From Avoscillospira sp945864925 (lineage in GTDB: Bacteria > Bacillota > Clostridia > Oscillospirales > Oscillospiraceae): DNA of 18,220 nt. A model generated the notes under the pieces. It did not search any database and had not been told where the DNA came from. It saw only the letters and a program-made list of their open reading frames with translations. How positions within the stretch are numbered: the first letter of the stretch is position 1; each line of letters begins with the position of its first letter. This document shows, in pieces, positions 14,526 to 18,220 of the stretch. A program made the translations under genes and the position numbers. The stretch is taken from NCBI GenBank assembly GCA_945830595.1, contig CALZZH010000028.1:1-18220 (forward strand), read 5' to 3'.

Positions 14526-15512
14526 ATGTCCAAATCTGAAGGGCAAAAGCTGAAGCTCTTATACATCCGGGAGCTGCTGGAAGAACAATCCGACGAAGAT
14601 CATCTGGTCACGGTCCAGCAAATATTGAACTATCTGGCCGCCCATGATATCACAGCGGAACGCAAATCGGTCTATGATGACATTGCCTGCCTGCAGGACT
14701 TTGGCATGGACATCATCTGCAAGCCCGGGCGGGGCGGCGGCTATTACCTGGCCTCCCGGGAATTTGAATTGCCGGAGCTGAAGCTTCTGGTGGACGCCGT
14801 GCAATCGTCCCGGTTCCTCACCACCAAGAAGTCGATGCAGCTCATTGAAAAGCTCAGCCATATGGTCAGCATTCATCAGGCCGGCAGCCTGAAACGGCAG
14901 GTGGTAGTCTCCGGCCGGGTCAAGACCATGAACGAGAGCATCTATTACAACGTGGACCGGCTCCATGAGGCCATTGCCCAAAATTCCCAAATTCATTTCC
15001 ACTACACGGAATGGGGCCTGGACGGCCAGCGGCACAGCCGGCCCGGTGTCTACGAAGCCAGCCCCTATGCGCTGGTATGGGACGACGAAAACTACTATCT
15101 GGTTGCACATTCTCAACGTCACGGCATCACCCATTACCGGGTGGACAAAATGGCGGAAATCACCATCACCGGGCAAAAACGGTTCCTGGCTCCGGAGGCC
15201 AAGCAGCTCAGCGCCGCCTCCTATGGACGCAATGTCTTTGGCATGTTTGGCAGCAGCACCACCACGGTGCGGATGCGGTTCCATAATTCGCTGGTCGGCG
15301 TGGTGCTGGACCGGTTCGGCACAGATACCATGCTGATTCCCGACGGCAGCGAGCACTTCATCTTCACCATGGATATCGCCGTCTCTCCCCTGTTCCTGGG
15401 TTGGCTGGCCGGTTTCGGCGACCGGGCCAAAATTCTCTCCCCGCAGAGTGTCATTGACGACTATATCGCCCTGTGCCGGCCGGCGTTGGAACAGTATGCG
15501 CAGAATCCATAA
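14526..15512 (+). CDS. WYL-domain, HTH (DeoR-like) transcriptional regulator
   Basis: This 328-aa regulator of the YafY type has an N-terminal winged helix (residues about 5-80; LLYIRELLEE, TVQQILNYLAAHDITAERKS, VYDDIACLQDFGMDI, GRGGGYYLASR). A WYL ligand-binding domain follows (about 145-225; SIYYNVDRLHEAIAQNSQIH, ASPYALVWDDENYYLVAHSQ, ITHYRVDKM). The last third is the WCX extension. ATG 14526 has AAGGAGG 8 nt upstream; the open frame reaches further up but without a start signal. WYL domains bind nucleic acid or small ligands in characterised members. Because it is divergent from guaD across a 122-bp gap, control of guaD is possible but unproven. Confidence 0.92.
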   Translation: MSKSEGQKLKLLYIRELLEEQSDEDHLVTVQQILNYLAAHDITAERKSVYDDIACLQDFGMDIICKPGRGGGYYLASREFELPELKLLVDAVQSSRFLTTKKSMQLIEKLSHMVSIHQAGSLKRQVVVSGRVKTMNESIYYNVDRLHEAIAQNSQIHFHYTEWGLDGQRHSRPGVYEASPYALVWDDENYYLVAHSQRHGITHYRVDKMAEITITGQKRFLAPEAKQLSAASYGRNVFGMFGSSTTTVRMRFHNSLVGVVLDRFGTDTMLIPDGSEHFIFTMDIAVSPLFLGWLAGFGDRAKILSPQSVIDDYIALCRPALEQYAQNP

Positions 15513-15535
15513 CCGCGCAGCAGCGGGGCTTTTTT
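15513..15535 (+). terminator. Probable terminator after the WYL regulator
   Basis: Directly after the TAA a short stem CCGC-GCAGCA-GCGG is followed by GGCTTTTTT. The stem is only 4 bp, so it is a weak intrinsic terminator. It lies between convergent genes. Confidence 0.5.
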
Positions 15536-15545
15536 GCCCTTCCCT

Positions 15546-16532
15546 TTACTCGAACACCCGTTCCTGCTGGTCAAAGCCAATGCTGGCGGTGGTACCCGCA
15601 CCGGGCTTTGAAGTCAGTTCCAGGGAATGCCCCAGCTTGTTCAGCACCTGGCTGCACAGATATAATCCGATTCCCGAGGCCTTCTGGTCCTGGCGACCGT
15701 TGCAGCCCGTGTAGCCCTTCTCGCAGACCCGGGGCAGGTCCTCGGGTGCGATTCCAATGCCGTTGTCCGCAATGGACAGGCGCCCTTCCCGAAAAAAGAC
15801 CGTCACCGTCCCCCGGGGCGTATATTTGACCGCATTGGACAAAAGCTGCTCCAGCGCGAAGCACAGCCACTTTTCATCCGTGGTTACAGTCTGGGTGATG
15901 GGCTCCAGCTCCAGACGAACCTTACTCTGGATGAACAGCGGCGCGAATTTCCGAACGGACTTCCGAACTGCCGTCTCCAAATCACAAGGGCGCAGCACAT
16001 AGTCGCTGCTGTCCGGGCCCAATCTGACATAGGCCAAAACCATTTCCACATACTGCTCAATGCGCAGCAGCTGAACCGTCAGCTCCCGGCTCAGCGGCGT
16101 ATCCTCTTTTTGCAGCAGCAGGCCCATGGCGGAGATGGGCGTTTTAATCTGGTGGACCCAGAGCGTATAGTAGTCCGCCATATCCCGTTCCCGGCGGTCC
16201 CGGCGAAGCATGGCCGCAGACATCTGCCGCTGCTGTGTATGCAGCAGCGCCTGGTAGTCCTGCTACACCAGATCCCAAGGCTCCGGCAGCTGATCCAGCG
16301 TAAGCTCCAATTGTCCCAGGGCAGCGGAAAGCTCCAAATGACGGCGGCGATAGGCCGGAAATCCCGCCAGCAATCCCAGCGCCAGAAAGACCAGGCACAA
16401 AAGCAGTCCATACCAAACAGCCTCCCCCGGTACTGCATAGAGCCAGCCTATCAGTGAAACCAAGGCCACCGTCAAACCATACAGAGCCAGCCAGGCACAG
16501 TGCTTTCTCAAAAAGCTCCCAAACAGTTTCAT
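15546..16532 (-). pseudogene. BceS-like sensor histidine kinase interrupted by an amber codon
   Basis: Read through, the frame gives 328 aa of a short intramembrane-sensing kinase: two membrane helices with almost no outer loop (residues about 12-55, LALYGLTVALVSLIGWLY and LLLCLVFLALGLLAG); dimerisation helix with phospho-acceptor His about 127 (YTLWVHQIKTPISAM); ATPase motifs LLSNAVKYTPRG, ADNGIGIAPEDL and SGIGLYLC. Codon 90 is TAG (16263-16265), inside LPEPWDLV*QDYQALL, where relatives have a Glu or similar (inferred from memory). Both halves are in the same frame, so one substitution explains it. No ribosome site lies before the next in-frame ATG (16223). It starts in a 4-nt ATGA overlap with the response regulator. 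It is a fresh pseudogene, a recoded gene or a base-call error. Confidence 0.88.
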
Positions 16533-17197
16533 CCTACCTGATACCCCATGCCTTTCCGTGTCACTACAAAATTCTCCACACCAATGGTCTCCAAGGTCCG
16601 GCGCAGCCTGGCCACATTGACGCTGAGGGTGTTTTCGTCCACAAAGCAGTCACTCTCCCATAATCGCCGCATCAGGAGCTCCCGGCTGACAGTTTTTCCG
16701 TGATTCTCCATCAAAACCTGTAAAATCCTCAGTTCATTGCGGGTTAAAGCGGTGGATTGTCCCTGGCAGGAGACTACGCCGTCTGCCAAGCGCAGCTGAA
16801 CCGGGCCGCAGACAACCGTGTCCGCGGTCACCGCAAAATCATAGGTGCGCCGCAGCAGCGCCTGGATTTTAGCCACCAGCACCGGCAGATCAAACGGTTT
16901 GGCAATGAAGTCGTCGCCGCCCATCTGAATGGCCGTCAAAATGTTGAGATTATCCGCCGCCGACGACAGAAAAATCACCGGCACCTTGGAATGGGCACGT
17001 ATTTCCCTGCACCAGTGGAAACCATTATAAAATGGCAGCATCAGATCCAGCAGCACCAACTGCGGTTTCTCACGGAGGAATTCCTCCGTGATGTTCCGAA
17101 AATCCGCGGCCACATAGCACTCATATCCCCAGGCCTGCAGATGCCTGGCTACGGTTCCGGCAATGGTAGCGTCATCCTCCACCAGAAACAGTTTCAT
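16529..17197 (-). CDS. OmpR/PhoB-type response regulator (BceR-like)
   Basis: This 222-aa two-component regulator has a receiver domain (1-115) with the acidic pair in VEDD, phospho-acceptor Asp51 (LVLLDLMLP), the Ser switch (VIFLSS) and the conserved Lys in IAKPFDLP. The C-terminal DNA-binding winged helix (about 128-222) includes ALTRNELRILQVLMENHGKT, LWESDCFVDENTLSVNVARL and VVTRKGMGYQV. The family usually works with a BceS kinase and a BceAB-type bacitracin-sensing transporter; no such transporter is in the window. ATG 17197 has AAAGGAGA 9 nt upstream. It overlaps the kinase gene by 4 nt. If the kinase is dead, this regulator has lost its dedicated partner. Confidence 0.95.
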   Translation of the reverse strand: MKLFLVEDDATIAGTVARHLQAWGYECYVAADFRNITEEFLREKPQLVLLDLMLPFYNGFHWCREIRAHSKVPVIFLSSAADNLNILTAIQMGGDDFIAKPFDLPVLVAKIQALLRRTYDFAVTADTVVCGPVQLRLADGVVSCQGQSTALTRNELRILQVLMENHGKTVSRELLMRRLWESDCFVDENTLSVNVARLRRTLETIGVENFVVTRKGMGYQVG

Positions 17198-17220
17198 GCG
17201 GTTTCATCTCCTTTCCAATC

Positions 17221-17249
17221 ATTATAATATATGCAGGAAACTGCCGCAA
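17221..17249 (-). promoter_or_regulatory. Promoter of the response regulator-kinase operon
   Basis: On the minus strand TTGCGG (17244-17249), 17 nt, perfect TATAAT (17221-17226), about 24 nt upstream of the start codon. It is intact although the downstream kinase is broken. Confidence 0.72.
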
Positions 17250-17368
17250 GGCCGGAACCGGTAAACTGCAAGACTGCGCTGCATTTTAGGTGCAAAAAGC
17301 AGCGAGAGCTTGAAAACAGCGGCCATAACGAAGCGAGGAACCAGCTGCAAGATTCAGCATCGGCTGGA

Positions 17369-17683
17369 TTTGACATTCACGGCAATCGGATCAGGAAGTA
17401 CATCTCCTGGGCCCCACCGACCAGCATGACCCAGAAGCAGATCAACAAAGCGCTCCAGCTGCAAGCTGTTCTTTTCGAGGAACAGCTTGCAGCTGGCGTC
17501 ATGCAGGACAGCACCATACACTTAACCGATGTCACCGACATCCGGCGGGCGCAGCATGCATAGCGACAGTCGAAGCCCAAAACAGGCAAAGAGTATGAGA
17601 AGCAAAAATCTTTGAGCCATATCAAACTGAGAGAATTGAAAACCGGCCATCTCAACGCATTAAAATCAAAGAACGCAGTTTAA
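17369..17683 (+). pseudogene. Decayed tyrosine recombinase (integrase) N-terminal remnant
   Basis: One reading frame, broken by TAG at 17561-17563, keeps two pieces typical of integrase N-termini. The first is FDIHGNRIRKYISWAPPTS, then MTQKQINKALQLQAVLFEEQ: the arm-binding and entry region, where relatives read like W-x-PP-x-MT-x-KQI and QAVLFEEQ. The second is SHIKLRELKTGHLNA (about 17615-17659), resembling the start of the core-binding helices (GHIKL, L-x-x-HLNAFY). Between them only about half the expected residues remain, and nothing of the catalytic R-H-R-Y domain follows. This is a dead fragment of a mobile element. It lies about 90 bp past the 3' end of the tRNA-Thr gene, the usual site for integrase-driven insertion. 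The assignment is from pattern memory. Confidence 0.72.
17455..17496. repeat. 17-bp perfect inverted repeat inside the integrase remnant
   Basis: CCAGCTGCAAGCTGTTC (17455-17471) and its exact complement (17480-17496) are separated by the 8-nt loop TTTTCGAG. It falls within the coding remnant (codons for LQLQAVL and EQLAAG). No T-run follows, so it is not a terminator. Its origin may be template-switch repair of a near-palindrome during decay. Confidence 0.9.
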
Positions 17684-17732
17684 AGAAATTATGAAGCTAG
17701 GCAAAAATACCATATATTGGAATTCTCCTCGT

Positions 17733-17771
17733 AAAAAGGAAACCCTGAAACCGTTGTGGTTTCAAGGTTTC
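17733..17771 (-). terminator. Terminator of the tRNA-Thr gene
   Basis: On the minus strand GAAACCTTGAAACC, loop ACAAC, GGTTTCAGGGTTTC, then CTTTTT. The 14-bp stem holds one G-U pair. It starts 4 nt after the encoded CCA end. Confidence 0.92.
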
Positions 17772-17774
17772 ACT

Positions 17775-17850
17775 TGGAGCTGGTAATGTGACTCGAACAC
17801 ACGACCTGCTGATTACGAATCAGCTGCTCTACCGACTGAGCTATACCAGC
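17775..17850 (-). tRNA. tRNA-Thr (anticodon CGT)
   Basis: The 76-nt gene on the minus strand folds as a full cloverleaf: acceptor GCTGGTA/TACCAGC (17844-17850 with 17779-17785), D arm GCTC...GAGC, anticodon stem GCTGA/TCAGC with loop TTCGTAA (anticodon CGT), and T arm GTGTG-TTCGAGT-CACAT. The discriminator is T and CCA is encoded at 17777-17775. It reads the ACG codon. It has its own promoter and terminator. Its 3' side borders the integrase remnant. Confidence 0.96.
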
Positions 17851-17864
17851 AATTCAGCTTGAAT

Positions 17865-17893
17865 ATTATATCACGGGAGTTTTCATTCGTCAA
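17865..17893 (-). promoter_or_regulatory. Promoter of tRNA-Thr
   Basis: On the minus strand TTGACG (17888-17893), 17 nt, perfect TATAAT (17865-17870) with an extended TGA before it. The -10 is 14 nt from the mature 5' end. Confidence 0.85.
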
Positions 17894-17945
17894 CGGTAAA
17901 TTCTACGGTTTCCGGATCATTTTTTCGGGCTGTCCGATTTTCCAC

Positions 17946-17974
17946 TTGACAGGCTCGAAGATTCTTCATATAAT
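17946..17974 (+). promoter_or_regulatory. Promoter of tRNA-Pro
   Basis: A full-consensus promoter: TTGACA (17946-17951), 17 nt, TATAAT (17969-17974). It is 11 nt upstream of the tRNA and divergent from the tRNA-Thr promoter. Confidence 0.93.
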
Positions 17975-17985
17975 AGCAACGTTAT

Positions 17986-18062
17986 CGGGGTGTGGCGAAG
18001 TTTGGTATCGCGCTTGGTTCGGGTCCAAGAGGCCTCGGGTTCGAATCCCGACACTCCGACCA
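17986..18062 (+). tRNA. tRNA-Pro (anticodon CGG)
   Basis: The 77-nt gene has acceptor CGGGGTG/CACTCCG (17986-17992 with 18052-18058), anticodon stem CTTGG/CCAAG with loop TTCGGGT (anticodon CGG), and T arm TCGGG-TTCGAAT-CCCGA. The C at position 1 is normal for bacterial proline tRNA. CCA is encoded at 18060-18062. It reads the CCG codon, fitting a GC-rich genome. Confidence 0.96.
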
Positions 18063-18064
18063 CT

Positions 18065-18117
18065 CGGAGTATCATGAAAGGATCTGAAAAGTTCTTTTGA
18101 TGATACTCCGCTTTTTT
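18065..18117 (+). terminator. Terminator of tRNA-Pro
   Basis: CGGAGTATCAT (18065-18075) pairs with ATGATACTCCG (18100-18110) and is followed by CTTTTTT. It starts 3 nt past the CCA end. Confidence 0.92.
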
Positions 18118-18146
18118 ATGCTCCATTCTATATGGCAATCTATGTG

Positions 18147-18217
18147 GAGGCGTAGCTGAATGCTACGCCTCAGCGTGTCGAAAAAGTCTTTTCGCCCCGC
18201 TGGGTGCGGTTTTTCGA
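18147..18217. repeat. Two further hairpins at the window end
   Basis: GAGGCGTAG (18147-18155) pairs with CTACGCCTC (18163-18171) over a 7-nt loop. Next, TCGAAAAA (18178-18185) pairs with TTTTTCGA (18210-18217) around an inner CCGC/GCGG stem, which gives a terminator-like shape. No gene is seen in 18118-18220; these may belong to a neighbouring operon outside the window. Confidence 0.6.
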
Positions 18218-18220
18218 ACT

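Noticed and set aside
17198..17368. Start of the integrase gene sought upstream of 17369
   Set aside because: The frame is open to 17231, but these residues show no integrase features or ribosome site, and the region holds the response-regulator promoter. I saw no further gene in it.
17917..18138. 73-aa minus-strand ORF containing VSGFEPEASWTRTK
   Set aside because: It is the reverse-strand translation of the tRNA-Pro gene, a well-known false protein.
1..18220. CRISPR array, complete insertion sequence, rRNA or prophage genes
   Set aside because: No regularly spaced repeats, no transposase with terminal repeats, no rRNA signatures and no phage structural genes were seen; the only mobile trace is the integrase remnant.

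Overview
The window is chromosomal DNA from a GC-rich, low-GC-phylum-type Firmicute, most likely a gut-associated clostridium of the Oscillospirales/Ruminococcaceae kind. This is inferred from AGGAGG ribosome sites, TTGACA/TATAAT promoters with 17-bp spacing, T-tailed intrinsic terminators, and gene families common there (DUF3786, DUF2284, ferredoxin-type aldo/keto reductase, BceRS-like two-component system, NifX-DUF1292). I could not search a database, so the taxon is a guess. The first 47 bases are not biological: they are a Nextera i7 adapter joined to the contig end.

Layout. 52-3302 (minus): a Cro/C1-type regulator, an ABC exporter half-transporter overlapping it by 62 nt, and a DUF3786 protein. 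3423-4955 (minus): an ABC-F ATPase of the antibiotic-resistance type, preceded by a roughly 210-nt leader that looks like a ribosome-controlled transcription attenuator (promoter, SD, three-codon ORF M-R-R, alternative pairings, perfect terminator directly before the ABC-F ribosome site). 5228-7668 (minus): a zinc/cadmium efflux operon of an ArsR/CadC-type repressor, a free-standing HMA metallochaperone and a P1B-type ATPase, with a palindromic operator. 7809-9167 (plus): mnmE, whose promoter shares its -35 box with the divergent metal operon. 9168-9707 (minus): a DUF2284 protein. 9766-11328 (plus): a HAD hydrolase and an aromatic-acid-exporter-like membrane protein, closed by a bidirectional terminator.

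11378-14403 (minus): guanine deaminase, a NifX-DUF1292 fusion with a His/Cys-rich linker, and a [4Fe-4S] aldo/keto reductase, probably one operon. 14526-15512 (plus): a WYL-domain regulator divergent from it. 15546-17197 (minus): a response regulator and its sensor kinase, the kinase interrupted by one in-frame amber codon. 17198-18220: a low-coding end with a decayed tyrosine-recombinase N-terminus beside a tRNA-Thr(CGT) gene, a divergent tRNA-Pro(CGG) gene, and several hairpins.

The most interesting system is the ABC-F leader: its parts fit a drug-sensing attenuator in which a ribosome stalled on a three-codon ORF would free an antiterminator strand. Second are the overlapping -35 boxes that tie a tRNA-modification gene to a metal-efflux operon. 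Third are the amber-interrupted kinase and the integrase relic at the tRNA.
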